Positions 51,201-63,500 of a DNA stretch of 64,000 nucleotides are shown here, in pieces; position 1 is the stretch's first letter, and each line of letters begins with the position of its first letter. The DNA lies in NCBI RefSeq assembly GCF_001949145.1, contig NW_019091363.1:2700902-2764901 (forward strand). Direction: 5' to 3'. Origin of the DNA: Acanthaster planci. Taxonomy: Eukaryota; Echinodermata; Asteroidea; Valvatida; Acanthasteridae. A model generated the notes under the pieces. That model saw only the letters and a program-made list of their open reading frames with translations, did not search any database and was not told the DNA's origin. The position numbers and the translations under genes were made by a program.

Positions 51201-52115
51201 GTTAAAGTTAAAAATACTTAACTGTTTCTTTTTAAAGCAAACTTGCAAATCCAATAAAATGAAATTGCATTTCACTGACACAAAAGCTCCCTCAAAATTA
51301 AAGTTAAACCTGCATCAATATCAATGTGTGCAAAAATCATGAGATGATTTGTAACACTGGAAGATATTCATTTTGGGGAGTCAATTACAATGTATTAAGC
51401 TGTCCAGCTTGTGGCACCATATTAATGTTTTGTTTTGAGAAGAGTGCTCATGACTTCCCATCCTCAGGAAAAATGCAGAAATGTACAAAAACACATAGAG
51501 GTTATAGTTCACACACTGAGTTGAACTTCTAGATGGGATATATACATGTATGCATATTGTACGTGCCGCCAGGCTGCTACAGCAGACTCTATGACTTGGT
51601 GCACATAGTGTTACAATTCTATTTGATTTTGTCCCTCACAGTCAATTGTTTTCAAAGCATTTCATGCAGGGTTTTATTAGGAATGGGGCTATAGAGAGCA
51701 CCAATGGTGCATGCTGTTGTACATATATCCCCATGTCCTTGTGGTTCACTTTGGACATTCTTAATGGACTCTTAACAAGTGATTTTTCTATGATGCATGA
51801 TGGACTGTATGGCAGTATACAAAACAATTATGCATTATCTTCATGTACAAAATAATTTGCTTTGACCTGTACAAAATAAACAATGGTGAAGTCTGTTACA
51901 GCTTCCTTACATGAGTGTCTGTGCCCAGTGCACCAGAAAGTAAATCAGTACCACAAGAGTATACCGTCTATGACAGGAGAACTGAAGTTGGTCGCTCAAA
52001 AAGTGTGGCACGTGTAGTTACAGAAGTCTGGATAAAGCTTAAGCTGAGTTGTCGTTTTGCACTTCAGAATTAAAACCATTTTTAATGAAAATTGTTGGTA
52101 TTAAAGAAGTTGGCT
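48256..52115. other. Intergenic DNA
   Basis: No coding exon is supported. It includes a dense cluster of GTACATG/CATGTAC words (49555-49660), a tRNA-B-box-like relic (49450-49500, minus) and strongly AT-rich self-complementary sequence near 50270-50350. Confidence 0.55.
49440..49515 (-). repeat. Possible tRNA-derived SINE relic, minus strand
   Basis: The reverse complement has a B-box-like GATTCAAATCTC preceded by TTAGTTTCGATCCGAG. The A box is poor, so this is a weaker case than the relics at 6784 and 32470. Confidence 0.3.
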
Positions 52116-52341
52116 TTAAAGTGTCCAGCTAATCTGATCTGACTTTAGTTCAAGCATTTGTACACGGGATGCATGTTCTGACTGAAGACTGGAGAGAGGC
52201 ATGATCTTGGTAGCAGGAATGCTGGGTGTTGGCTTCTTCAGGGAGTGGTCGTCCCTGCCAACTACAGACCCCAGGTCCAACTGACCCGGTTGGTAGTACC
52301 TGGTAAGGGTCCCTAACTCAGGGTTACGAGTGAAGAGCACC
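52116..52341 (-). CDS. Candidate terminal coding exon of an unrecognised minus-strand gene
   Basis: The minus-strand acceptor agttagctgcag opens a frame of 74 codons, starting VLFTRNPELGTLTRYYQPGQ and ending LKSDQISWTL before TAA at 52116-52118. An ATTAAA lies shortly downstream. Composition is protein-like (balanced charge, helix-forming SSLQSEHASRVQMLELK), unlike the low-complexity frames nearby, and third-position GC is raised in places. The exon begins in phase 2 relative to a previous exon that I could not join. Alternatively it is a fragment of an old inserted gene copy. Confidence 0.4.
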
Positions 52342-52632
52342 CTGCAGCTAACTGGCGGATGGAATTACCCAAGATCGGGAATATTGATTATTCTATTTTG
52401 TGATCAACAAAGTGGAATATATTTGCTAAGCCTTGCATGAGGCCTCCTTGATAATCTTCAGAATCTTCACTGAATGTGGTGAATAGCCGTGACAAGACCT
52501 TTTTTTGTGAAAGGGAGGTGAACGTCCTGTCATAGGAGTGTCTGCACCAGCGCGGGGGCTTGGAACACTACTGAAGGGTTTTGCAGTAGGATTAATGGCA
52601 CAAACTTCATAATTATGACTTTGGCATGTTTG

Positions 52633-52818
52633 CAGCAGCGTAGCGAGGGGGGTTTGGGGGATGTTGCACCCCCCAATAATTCTTTTCAGTCGGCAAATAT
52701 TGGGTCAGTCGGCATATGAAACTGAAATTGACATCATGAATTATTGACATGCATCAACCAGTCAGCAAATTGACCCTGGCACATGCCCCCCCCCCAAAAT
52801 GCCTTCGCTACATTGCTG
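52633..52818. mobile_element. hAT-like MITE with 7/8 matching target duplication
   Basis: The left CAGCAGCGTAGCGAGG and the reverse complement of the right end, CAGCAATGTAGCGAAGG, form the terminal inverted repeat. Flanking octamers are CATGTTTG (52625-52632) and CATGTTTA (52819-52826). The 8-bp duplication, CAG start and G/C runs just inside both ends identify a nonautonomous hAT element. Confidence 0.85.
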
Positions 52819-53663
52819 CATGTTTAGAGGCAGCATAGATCTGAGCTGCATCTGGAACAGAACAGTGGCCATCGTATCAGCGCAAAGAGGCCATTAATGG
52901 ATAACAGTAGTCATTGGAGTAACAGTGTTGGTTCTGGGCTCATTTGCGCTGCAGAGAACTCAGAGAGAACTGAAACGGAAACGATGAAGTGTCACTCCAC
53001 ATGCATATAAGTACATATGTGCCTATGGACAACATCGACTTGCCTGCAATAACATACAATGTACTTCAAGTTGATGATCACATTGCAGAGATGGCTAATT
53101 TTGAAATACTGCAGTAGGCCTGGCATGACGTCCATTGTCCAACTGAGTTGTTAAATACATGTATGTACACTATAACAATTAATGTATATGTTTCTTGAAG
53201 TACCGGTACGTAGAAAGTCAAAAACTTCACCAGAGAACATATTTTTGTGGGAAGTGCAAAATTTATCTTTAAAACTAGCAATATTTTGTTTTGTTCATAA
53301 TTTTGGATGAAATTTTTGTGTCAGGGAAATGTAAAGTTCAGAATACATTTGCCCTGCTCCCCTAACTGCTAATTGTATTTGGCTTTCTGGAGTATTCAAG
53401 CTTGTTATAATAGGAATATCTCCTGTTACAACCAACACATCCCTTTGACTGTTTAACTTGGTAAATGGTTATGTTTTGGAATTTGTTTTGTTCCTTTTCA
53501 TAACTTACTTCTTATGCATGTAGTAAGAGTCTAGGTGCCTGATCCTTGGAACAGCCCAACATCAGGGTGACACTGGGATATTAAACTCCAGCTGTCGGTG
53601 AAGGCAGAACTCCATACATTGGTATAATTGTACATGTGTATTTGATGCAGCATATATAATTAC

Positions 53664-53739
53664 CTCCTTGTGCTTGTTTACTTGTGCTTGGATGTCAGAT
53701 TTTTTTTTTATTTGATCAAAAGCCAGGGTTTGAGTCATT
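53664..53739 (-). CDS. Candidate internal exon, minus strand
   Basis: Minus-strand acceptor cttgattcacag and donor CAAGGAG|GTAATT enclose a single open frame of 25 codons (MTQTLAFDQIKKKSDIQAQV then NKHKE). It ends in phase 0, which does not match the phase needed by the exon at 52116-52341, so an undetected exon must lie between, or one of the two is wrong. Confidence 0.25.
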
Positions 53740-53750
53740 CTGTGAATCAA

Positions 53751-53957
53751 GGGTCTAATGTTTTTGTGTCCCTGTCACATTTGACATGATTTTGTAGAAC
53801 ACAAACTGTAATTTCCAAGAGTGATGAAGTGATGCAAATTACCTGTCAAGTAGAAAAAGTTTGAAAGCAATTTTAGTGACACACAAGTTGCTATGTCAAA
53901 TTTCTCTGTCACAGGTCAGGTGTAACAGGGACACAAAAATGTTACACTATTGGACCC
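53751..53957. mobile_element. Inverted-repeat MITE (~207 bp)
   Basis: The left GGGTCTAATG then TTTTTGTGTCCCTGTCACA faces the reverse complement of the right end, GGGTCCAATAGTGTAACA then TTTTTGTGTCCCTGTTACA. Apart from a small indel the arms match over about 40 bases. There is no ORF and no evident target duplication. Confidence 0.7.
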
Positions 53958-54973
53958 TGAATTTATGCAGTGTAATTCGTTACAACCCATTAAAATGCAC
54001 CTTTGCATTTGAATTTAACTTTTATCTATTATCATTTGGCAAGTTTACATTTTATTTTGAGTTTTTTGTAATGTTAATTTGCATATTCTTGAGCAGAATT
54101 GTGATGTCATTTTTGGAAGAAAAACCCAATGCTGCTTATTGTTGTGCAAGTTCATGACAGCAATCCAACCAGCAACCCTTTCTCGGGAATGCTTTCAATA
54201 AGCCAACTTACTGGTATAGGTTTACAATCTGAATAGAAACACATATCACGTCTGTAAAGTGAACAGGGTCTTTCTTGAATGACATCACAGCAACAGCTCC
54301 CTCAATTTTCTTTTAAAACGTGAAAAGTTGTTATTTTAAGATGGAACTTTATGACGTGTAAAAGTAAATTTCTGTAATGGGTGTTGTCTTTGGCCAATTT
54401 AAGTTTTTCAAGTTATATGCAAAGGTGCATTGGCAAAAGACAAAGCTTTTCACTTTTATTGTGAGATGCTCAAAATTGCAAATTTTCTACAATAATTTCA
54501 TTTTATATCTTACATGAAGCAGAAGTGGTGAGCAGTCCTTCATTTTTTTTTTGCTTACAGTTCCCCGTGCTTTTGGTGAGATAAATTTGTACATGTAGGA
54601 AGTCATGTGACGACATGCATGATGAGAAGACCAAGTCTAATACAGTTTTGCAGCATTGGCAAGAACTTGCCAGAGCTAAGTGGAAGTAGTGATCACAGAT
54701 GGAACAAATCTGTGACCACGCATGAATATTTCCACGCAGTGATCTTCATGAAGTCTTTGTAATAAGGTTAAGCCAGCAGGGGGTGCTCAGAGGATTCTGA
54801 TCTATACACATGTACACGTGTGGCAAAAAAGTAGTCACTTCAGGGTTTCGTGGTCACCAGCAATAAATGTTACAGTGCACACTGTGGAATGTTACGAGGT
54901 ACCGGTGCAGGTCTTCTTCACTCAATCCATCAGTATCTGATTTACTAGTTACATTCATTTGAAAATTGTTCCC

Positions 54974-55228
54974 TTACATTTTAAGGGCGATCGCGTAACA
55001 GAAGCTTAGTTGTACAATGTAGTTACTGGTTTTGCTGCAGTCTTGGGTATATGTTTTTTTTTGGAATAGATCACGTATTCTTGAAGGTGCTCTCAGTGCA
55101 ATAAGATGGTCAGTCATTGCAGACATATTCTGTGGGCCTCTAATTGGTCCCTTGTTACTGTAGGGTGAGAGTCCATTGACTATCCTAAAATACGACACTA
55201 TGAATCCTCCGTATTGATAACTTTTCAT
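54974..55228 (-). CDS. Candidate exon, minus strand
   Basis: The 84-codon frame contains NGLSPYSNKGPIRGPQNMSA then MTDHLIALRAPSRIRDLFQ, which reads like real protein. An acceptor-like gtcgtattttag lies inside the frame just before it. The tail (YTQDCSKTSNYIVQL) looks like intron read-through. No donor is convincing. It may belong with the other minus-strand candidates or be chance. Confidence 0.22.
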   Translation of the reverse strand: MKSYQYGGFIVSYFRIVNGLSPYSNKGPIRGPQNMSAMTDHLIALRAPSRIRDLFQKKTYTQDCSKTSNYIVQLSFCYAIALKM

Positions 55229-58200
55229 GACTTTCTTTATCTAAATATCACCTTCTAGTTGGATATATAAAACCGGAAGCCTTTGTTTGAATGACAGGTA
55301 ACTTACAACATAGGCATCCTCCACCTTGAATGTAAGATTTCATTCTGAAACATTTGTTTATACTTCCCACCTGCTAATTTCATTGGCTGCAAGGACTCAT
55401 CCTTCACCTCTCTTCATCAGTCTTCAGTGATTCAGGTCTGTGTTGGGCAGAAAGACTTCATGAAGTGAGCAGACTTCACCTGTTCCTGCTCCAGTCCAGT
55501 CTTCCTTTGACCATCCCACTCTTATAGCTCGGTTCTTTGGCCCACCATGTCAGAAATGCTTTTCCTTTTTTTTAAATGGCAAATAAATACTTGTACTAGA
55601 ATTGAAGGTCCCTTAACAAAGTAATCCCCCCCAAAAAAATCGGTGAAAATTTTGGAGCAAGAATTTTGTGTGATTTTGAGTAAAACCGATACTCGTGCCA
55701 ACAGATGAAACTTTGATATGTGTATGTAATTCTTACTCAACCCTACCCAAGCTATCTTTACGCAAAAGTTTCTCATATTCACAACCTTACTATTAGAGTA
55801 AACGTGAGGTTCCGCCCCTTCTCCCCCCCCCAAGTTGGCTTATCCTGTAACCAATCTTTTTAATATGTAGGGTGCCTGTTAATGCACACATGTGCCCCGA
55901 AGTTAAATTCAATGCGGCGAAGGACTTCCATTGTATGTATAATATTTTACATTTGACAACCATGTGAGGCCACGCACACCTTGAGTGCAAAGGTAATGGG
56001 AAAAGTTTTTATTTTTTAAATATCTATCCAGAAAAGTGACACCTTGTGACTCAATTAGTCTGTGTATTGCTAAGAGATTGTGTTGTAAGTTGCATTTACC
56101 GGCCTGTATGTTAATTAAATGCGAAACTCTTCCGAGCTACAACAAACCAATCCATGCATTTTTCTTGAAACTGGCATGATGAAATGTCTTATCCTTGCCT
56201 TTTAGTATACCCCCATGTTGATGCTCTTTTGAAATTTCTTGTTTCTCTTTATCATGCACTTAAGAATATCCTTGTTTTTGCTGGCAATTTATAAAGGCTT
56301 TGATTTTCTTTTTACCTGGAATTACTTCTTAATTTGTTACTGACACAATTAAGGATACTTTTAAAAAGCAACTGATTACCGTGGATTAGTATTTTTCTGA
56401 TACAAAAAATCCCACAAGAAATCTATTTACTGGCTGATATTTTGCTTTTTCCACACATGCTGCCCTGAGCCCTCTTGTTTACTATTAGTGGTATGGAGTG
56501 ATTTCAATTTCATATGGCTGCGAGAACTACATGTTACTCCCACTAATCTAAATTAGAAAGAGCTCCTCATTTCCTTCTGTATTTGTAAACATCGCACTTT
56601 TTCCATTCACTTCTCAAGACCAATCAAATTAAAAGTTAAAGTAAAATGATTCCATATCTGTGTGCATATGTGTTTATGTCAATTCACACACAAGTACATA
56701 TTTTTTTATGCAGACCTTTTTCATGTTGTCTTCAGTAATTGCCTACTGAGTCTGATTTAATCTAAGTAGGTTTCGTGAACTTTTATTTAAAATAAAAGCT
56801 AATAAATAAACCATTCATAGTAAAACATTAGAGTGATAAATCTGAAATTGGAGATTGCAGTTGGGGTTGCAATAATGGGAGTTGTTGGCAATTAATGACC
56901 CCTCATTTATTGCCCACACATCCTGTTAAGTTGTATGAGTGGTAAAGTTTGCAGAAATACATCTTGCCCTTGGTTGTGGCTGATTATTGTTTTTGCCTGA
57001 AAATGTACTTTTTCCCCATAACTGTTTGGAGAGCAGTGTTTTCGTGTATATGCTTGGTGTGCATTTTTGTGTGGTGGCTCGGTGAGACTAATTAATTAGT
57101 TTTTTTTTGACTGGGATAACCTGTTTACCTGTCACTAAAGTATACATGAAATACACCTGTCACAGAAAACTCAGATCCTGTCTGGTCTGTGGGATGGGAC
57201 ATGACTGTTGCATTAATCACCTTGAGTTTTTTTGGGGGGAGGGGTTATTGGAATAAAAATGTTTTTAGGATGTGCTGGTTGTAATTGCTTAAAGATGGGT
57301 TTGCAGTTTCTGTTAATTTAGGTTGGTGATTGCGGTCAATAAATGTGATATTAAGATAAACATTAGGATACAAACTAATGCATTTTTGGTGGGAGCAAGG
57401 GTTAGACTGCATTACGTAAGGGGTGCTAAAGAAGGCAAAACGTGGAAGTTGATCCCATAGCAATTGGGTGATGTGGCACATGCCCTCACAGGTCAAAAAG
57501 TGGAGGGATGCATGATTTATCTCCACTAAATAGGGGGCGCTGTTCTCATTGAAACAATGAATAGGGGCAGGTGATCACATGACACCTAGCTCAGAAGGGG
57601 GAGGTTGGTCTACATATGAACCCAAATTGGGAGGAAATGCCCGGGGGGGGTAACACTGCACTGTACGTGATGAAACCAAATGTGGGATTGAGTGTATAAT
57701 ATGGCCCACCTTCCCAGCTTGTGGGGGGGACAGGATCGCTTTCTGCATTGAATATACATCATCGGGAGCTCAAACTGATGTCGGGAGATGTGGCCCTGAT
57801 GAGCACTATAAAAAGTCATCTCAAAGCAGGGGTGCGAGTGGCCACTTCAAATTGAAAGCTGATAAAACCTTTAGTAAAAAGCTGCAATTTTGGACATGTG
57901 TTTGTACACAGCTGGTGCACAAAAAAAGAAATTGAGGGTCAACATGTTAATCAAAAAAGCTGTTTTTCCACGCCTCTGTCAAAGGGTGCAGTGTATTATT
58001 AATTCAGAAGCTAATTGGCGCAAAAAAAATGCCCTCCCCGGCCTGTTCAAGTCTTCAGGCTAAAAATGTGGACATTGGACAATATAGCCCAGGATCCAAT
58101 CCCAGCATTTTGGGGCTCAACTGAGGGTAGAGTTGATTACAAATGAAAAGGCGTTCGATCAGTTCACAAGAAAGTAGAGAGAAACCAGTTGAAAAATGGC

Positions 58201-59205
58201 CTAGTGCAGGCCTGGGAACAGATGGAGAGATTGTGATTTACGTCAGGTGACATGTAAAGTAAAACACACATTCCTTATTCCACGGAGGACGTGTAGGCTA
58301 CCCTTAAGAATCTGGTTTTGTTTGGATTTTATTTGGGGGGTGGGCTAAAGCACAATTGCAAGGATGAACTTGAGAATGTACGGGTTAAAAAACCCGCTCT
58401 AGCAGCTTTTTTTGGGGGGGGCTTAGAAAGTTAGCCATGTTAGTGCGGCTACAAATGTCATTGGCTAACCTCCAGAAAGATGAAAACTGATGACACACCG
58501 GCAAATTAGTTATGAATAAGACAACTTCATTTTGTTCGAAAACTCCAGTAATGTTGGCTTGCATGCTATTATTGAGCCCTGTAATTTGTTGAATTTACGA
58601 TGGGGATGGACATCTACCGCGCGATCTCTGGTACCAGAGGGTGCACCCTTGAAAGAAGGCCAGAACTTACGCCCGCCGAGCTCATTAAAAAAGTTACACG
58701 CTCGACGGTATTCTACATACAGAGTCCTGAGAGCCATGAAATTGAGGAATTGTAGAAATGTGGCACTGAACCTCTGGCCTGGACTTTGGGTTTCTAATTT
58801 GGAGCAATTTGGGTGCAATCAGGTCCCAAAATGGTACTAATTTTTGGCCCGTTTTACAGAGGGATGGTTTTTCACATTAACATTGGTAACTTTTCTGGGC
58901 CAGCACAATTTCTGTATTTTAGTAGGAATGGTCTGCTTGTAGGAATTTCTCCAAATTCCAAACTCTCAAAAAGAAAGGTAAATGGAAGGGGACATGTCGG
59001 TCATCGTTTTTCTGTGAAGTGGTGAGAGTTGTGGGTATTTAAAAAAAAGAAGTGAAGTATGGGGATTCACCATTGCTGTCTACGGGGATTTAATTGAAAC
59101 GGTGCACCCGAATCCATCGCATACGGAGTATGTTTGCCGCCCTCTTTTGTCCAATTTGAAGAACTGTTTTATGTTTCAAATCACTAAAGCACATAACAGC
59201 CGTAT
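55229..59205. other. Intergenic DNA upstream of CFAP97
   Basis: No coding exon is supported. It contains many homopolymeric G, C and A runs (57230-57740, 58330, 58415) and a 100-codon frame open on both strands at 58510-58840 without splice or family support. Confidence 0.55.
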
Positions 59206-59221
59206 ATGAGTTTGGGAAGTG

Positions 59222-59234
59222 TGACCTTTGACCT
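59222..59234 (-). promoter_or_regulatory. Perfect DR1 nuclear-receptor motif
   Basis: TGACCTTTGACCT is the exact reverse complement of AGGTCAAAGGTCA, the direct-repeat-1 site bound by RXR heterodimers, HNF4 and COUP-TF. It lies about 113 bases upstream of the CFAP97 start codon, in what should be proximal promoter or leader. Confidence 0.45.
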
Positions 59235-59244
59235 CCTGCCTTTT

Positions 59245-59257
59245 GTTGCTAGAAAAC
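59245..59257 (+). promoter_or_regulatory. X-box-like RFX binding site
   Basis: GTTGCTAGAAAAC fits the X-box consensus RYYNYY-N(1-3)-RRNRAC with a 1-base spacer and resembles GTTGCCATGGAAAC. RFX factors use this site to drive ciliary genes. It lies 90 bases upstream of the ATG of a predicted ciliary gene, the usual distance. Confidence 0.45.
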
Positions 59258-59346
59258 AATTTCGGTTGCGGGTCTTCAAGATCGTTCGCATATTTCGACA
59301 TCGAATTGTCCAACTTTCTCCATTTTTTGACAGATTAGTGTTTATC

Positions 59347-60549
59347 ATGGATCCAGATGGAACCCCAGAACCGATAGACTTTGATTTCTTCGCTGAAGAC
59401 GATGGAGATGCCGTCAGATCTGAAAGGATTTCTGGTCGGAGTGAGAGCCCGTTGGCTAATTCGGGGAGGACTAGGCCGGAAAGCGCCGGTAGCGTACGTT
59501 CAGCTGTAAGTAGCCGCAATAGCATCAGCGTGAAGATCCCGTATGCCGGACCAACCGGTAACAGGGAAAATTACTACAGTGCAAAGGGCACGTATTCAGA
59601 TTCAAGTGAGGATGAGCACTCATTTAAAGACAGTCGGTTTGAAAATAAACACCCAGTTCAAACAAACTTGAATTTAAGCGATCGGGAAAGTCGTGAGCGT
59701 GAAAATGGAATGAGATTCAGTGAAAAAAATGGAGGCATTGAGACAAGAACTTCATCAAACAGGCCAAAAACCTCTAAAGGTCTTCGTAGTCACAGAAGAC
59801 GGGACAGCTCAAGTTCTCACGGCTCTAGTACGTCAAAGTCCAATCGAAGTCATACTAACAGTTCTTCGTCAAAGAGTGAACACAGCGACTCATACACTAG
59901 TGTCAGTGATTCAGACAGTGATGTAACAGATGTATCGCCCCTTCCAAGCCCAGCACGGTCCCCGACACCTACACTGGAGTATGACCAAGATGAGTTTGAA
60001 GACAGTTTTGAGGAGAAAAAATTGCGATGGGCAAAGGCCGAGAAGGAGTCTTTCAATGGGGATAGCAGACACAATAGAAGAAAGACTGGCAAGAAGGAAA
60101 GCGTACGCTTCGCTGGGGTCACTCCGAGTAATGGAACTGTATCTAAGCGTGACAAGCACATAGAGGAGACAGAAGCACGAGAATTGAGTAGACTCCTCAG
60201 GGCTGTTTTGGAAATGGACGACACACCAAATCGTTCGCCGCTGCATACTTTTCACCAGCCGGCAACAGCAAAGCTAAGACCGATGTCTGCAAAGAAGGCG
60301 CCAACAGGTACCGTGACCCATCCCATGCCTCATCAGAGAGTCAACCTGTCCTTTAGCAATGACAAAGTCCGACAGATTGACCGCGAAAATCAGCGATTAT
60401 TGCAGAAGATTCTGCAGAGGCCCAAGTCGGGTGTGTCCACATCGAGGGCAGCAGCACCATTAACAAAAAAGGGAGGCCCTCCAAAAATGACAAGCCACTC
60501 AGCCATACGCAGGCAGCGGGAACAGCAGAAGATTGAGATGGAAAATATG
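59347..60549 (+). CDS. CFAP97: CFAP97 exon 1
   Basis: ATG at 59347, 401 codons, phase 0 end at donor AATATG|GTAAGT. It covers the whole N-terminal disordered region and the first half of the CFAP97 domain. Acceptor-like ttttgttgctag and tttttgacag sequences upstream (59252, 59334) leave open an upstream leader exon. Confidence 0.88.
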
Positions 60550-63500
60550 GTAAGTGTCAAGGCAGTACATGTATTAACAGAACTTGCTCAAGTAGGAATT
60601 CTTGCGATTTTCAGACATGTTTGTTAGATATTTTGATATATTAAAAAAGTACATACATGTACATGTATATTGCTAAACTTGATGTACCAGTGCATGTGTA
60701 TTAGTTGACAGTTACGAATTTATAGACCAATTCATTTGTATATTATATTTTACGTACTGGTACATGTACCTTTGATCATTCAAATTTGAAGACAAACACT
60801 TCATATTAATATGCTGGAAAGTACAGTAAGAAAAAAATTGGTACGTGTAATTGCAATTTTGACATTTTATGAAGTATTCATTGTTAAATTAACTAACTGG
60901 TAGTGTTGAAATTTCTTTTGCAAATTGCTATTCTGTCACAAATTTGCATTCACGTTTGCTTTAATGAAATGAATCAAATACATTGCACATATTTCCTGTT
61001 GATCTTTTCATTTCAATCACTGTCATTGGTCAACCCTACCAATTTGGACATTTGGCTTGGCTTATCCACCTCAGAAATCGATTGCCTGCTTTAAAAGGAC
61101 CCTTTAAAAACAGGCAGCAAATGCCTGAAGGTATTGAAAAATGTACCATTTAAACTAACTTTTCTCATCCATACATCAGCAAAAAGGCTGTAATGGATGA
61201 TCCCTACTATGTACAATCAGTGTCGACCAACTGTAGTTCTAGCCGGGAAGCCCATAAAGTTTTGCTTGTCTCCAACCAAGATTAAAAAAGAGCCACCAAG
61301 CTTTAAAATCTGGCTGCCAAGTTTAATATTTTTGCCTGCTTCATATACATTCTGGAATATTTCATCTTGCAACAACATCTTGATGAAAAAAACTGTCTAT
61401 GAATGTGTATGAACTAAAATGGCTATCAAATGTTATGAAGAATCTTAATCCTTAAGTGTGCCCTTTTAGCCCTAGGCTGAGGCTTTGCCTTGTCCTTCAT
61501 CGCAATGCATGGATTTCTATCAGTACCACTGAATTTAAAACTTGGAGTTGTAACACTGTGCAATTGATCACATGTACATGTACATTGTACATGTACTCAT
61601 GTACTCTACCTCTCTTATTTCATTGGCAAATGTTGATGTTTTCTGTTAAATTTCATCATCATTTTCTCACAGAAAATCCTGGAGCGGATTGAGGCTGCCC
61701 GGGCCTCCTCCACAGTACGACGGGATAAGCTCCTGCAGGATCACAGCAAACAGATGAAATATGCAGCCCAGGTGTCCAAAGGTTCAGTGAGACCACATAG
61801 CTCCAAACTGTCCGGTAAGAGGAATGTTTGGTAGTCTGGCTTTATTGCTTATTTCCACCCTACTAATTGCAAACTGTGCTGTTCAAAATAATAAAATACA
61901 GCTCAGGAACCAGTGTTGGAGATTGGAGGGGCTGCTGAGCATGGTACATGTATATCTCATTTCCTAAAAGAGTGTTAAGGGAAAAGTTTCAGTGGTCGTT
62001 ACTTCAGGATTCTGTTGCTGTTTGTACCAAACATGGTAAAGAGGCACATGTATCCGCTGCAAACGCAACTGAAGAGGGCGTGTTTTGTTTTGTTTTTTGT
62101 ACTCACTACATTATACGTTTATAATGGAGATCAATGACGCGTTTGACGCGGAGCACGCTGAGTACGCATAATAAATTTATTCCTTATTGTATGGTCTTTG
62201 CACACATGCAGAACGCGTGCAAGAACCCGCTTGGAAAACTTACAACCATCTGTCTTTCTTTTTGCCGCTTGGGGATGCATTTTAACCCTGGGTAGATAGT
62301 GTACATGTACTTTACTAGAAGATTGCTTTCATTACATGTGTTGTCTAACCAGGAGGAGACCTGTTCAAAGAACCCAGAAAAACAAGTAAAAGAAAACAGA
62401 AACAACTAAAACTGATACAGCAATGAGTAGAACAACGTACCTGTAGTAAACAGCTGCATCTCCCTCCTTAAAATGGTTTTTTAAATTAATTGCAGAACAA
62501 GATGGAAAAATTAAGTTGACAAACCCAAGACAGAACAAAATTGAAAAGGAAAAAGAAAAAATAGAGACATACATACATACACAAACAGGTACAATCAAGC
62601 ATGATGGCTTTTTGACCCTCACAATTATTTATCTTTTTGGTTTAGTTACTGTACATGTAGCATGTAGATTTACAATAATTTTAGTGCAGAGGTTCGAGAA
62701 AAAGTTTAGTTTGCCTAGTGATGGTGCAGTTTACATATTAGCACCTCCCGTGATGATTCTCACCATACATGTTGGCCTATGTAGTACATGTATATGCTGG
62801 ACATGTACATGTACATTGTACTGGTATACACTCCTGCAATTGGTGCATGTACATGTACATTGAAGTTTATGACTGATTACCGTGTATTTGCATTGTACGT
62901 AGAATTTGAAGTAGCTTATTTGACAAAGGCAGGGAAGAATTGAGCATGCTTTTATTTAATATCCTTAACTGTACTTGAAATGGAGCACCTATTCATCAGC
63001 TCAGAGGAGTATCCATGGCAACCGGGCTGCTTCTTTGTGCATCACTGGTTTCATTATCCAGACTGAAGGAAATGATTACAAGATTTTTTATTTATTGTGA
63101 AATGAGACATTTTTGCGAAATAGCAATCCTTGTGGGAAAGGAAACATTTTATCTGTTTGTATTAGAGAAACATTGCAATTACATATAAATCCCATCTAAA
63201 GATTGATACTCCAGATATGCAAATGTATGCGTGTGAAAATAGTTAGCTTTCGACTGACATAGATTAACCAGTATTTCCAGAATTCCAGAGGCCAACTGCC
63301 GCGTATGCCCAAACTATAAAGCCACAGGAAACGTCCATTTCATAATCCTTATCAGTCTGCTAAATTCAATCCATGTGATTAAAAATCAGTGAGTGGACTT
63401 CAGTCCTGTGATCAAGGGTATACAGATGAGCTGAACTCTCAATCTTGTTGAGGTACCTTGTACACGCAGGTGTCTAGCATGTTAATATCAAGTGCTGGCT

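Noticed and set aside
58510-58840. Roughly 100-codon frames open on both strands
   Set aside because: Simultaneous openness on both strands with no domain, splice or expression hint; treated as chance.
59206-59346. Upstream extension of the CFAP97 frame
   Set aside because: The encoded stretch is Arg/Phe/Ile-rich and unlike the acidic family N-terminus beginning at MDPDG; it contains the promoter motifs and is taken as leader.
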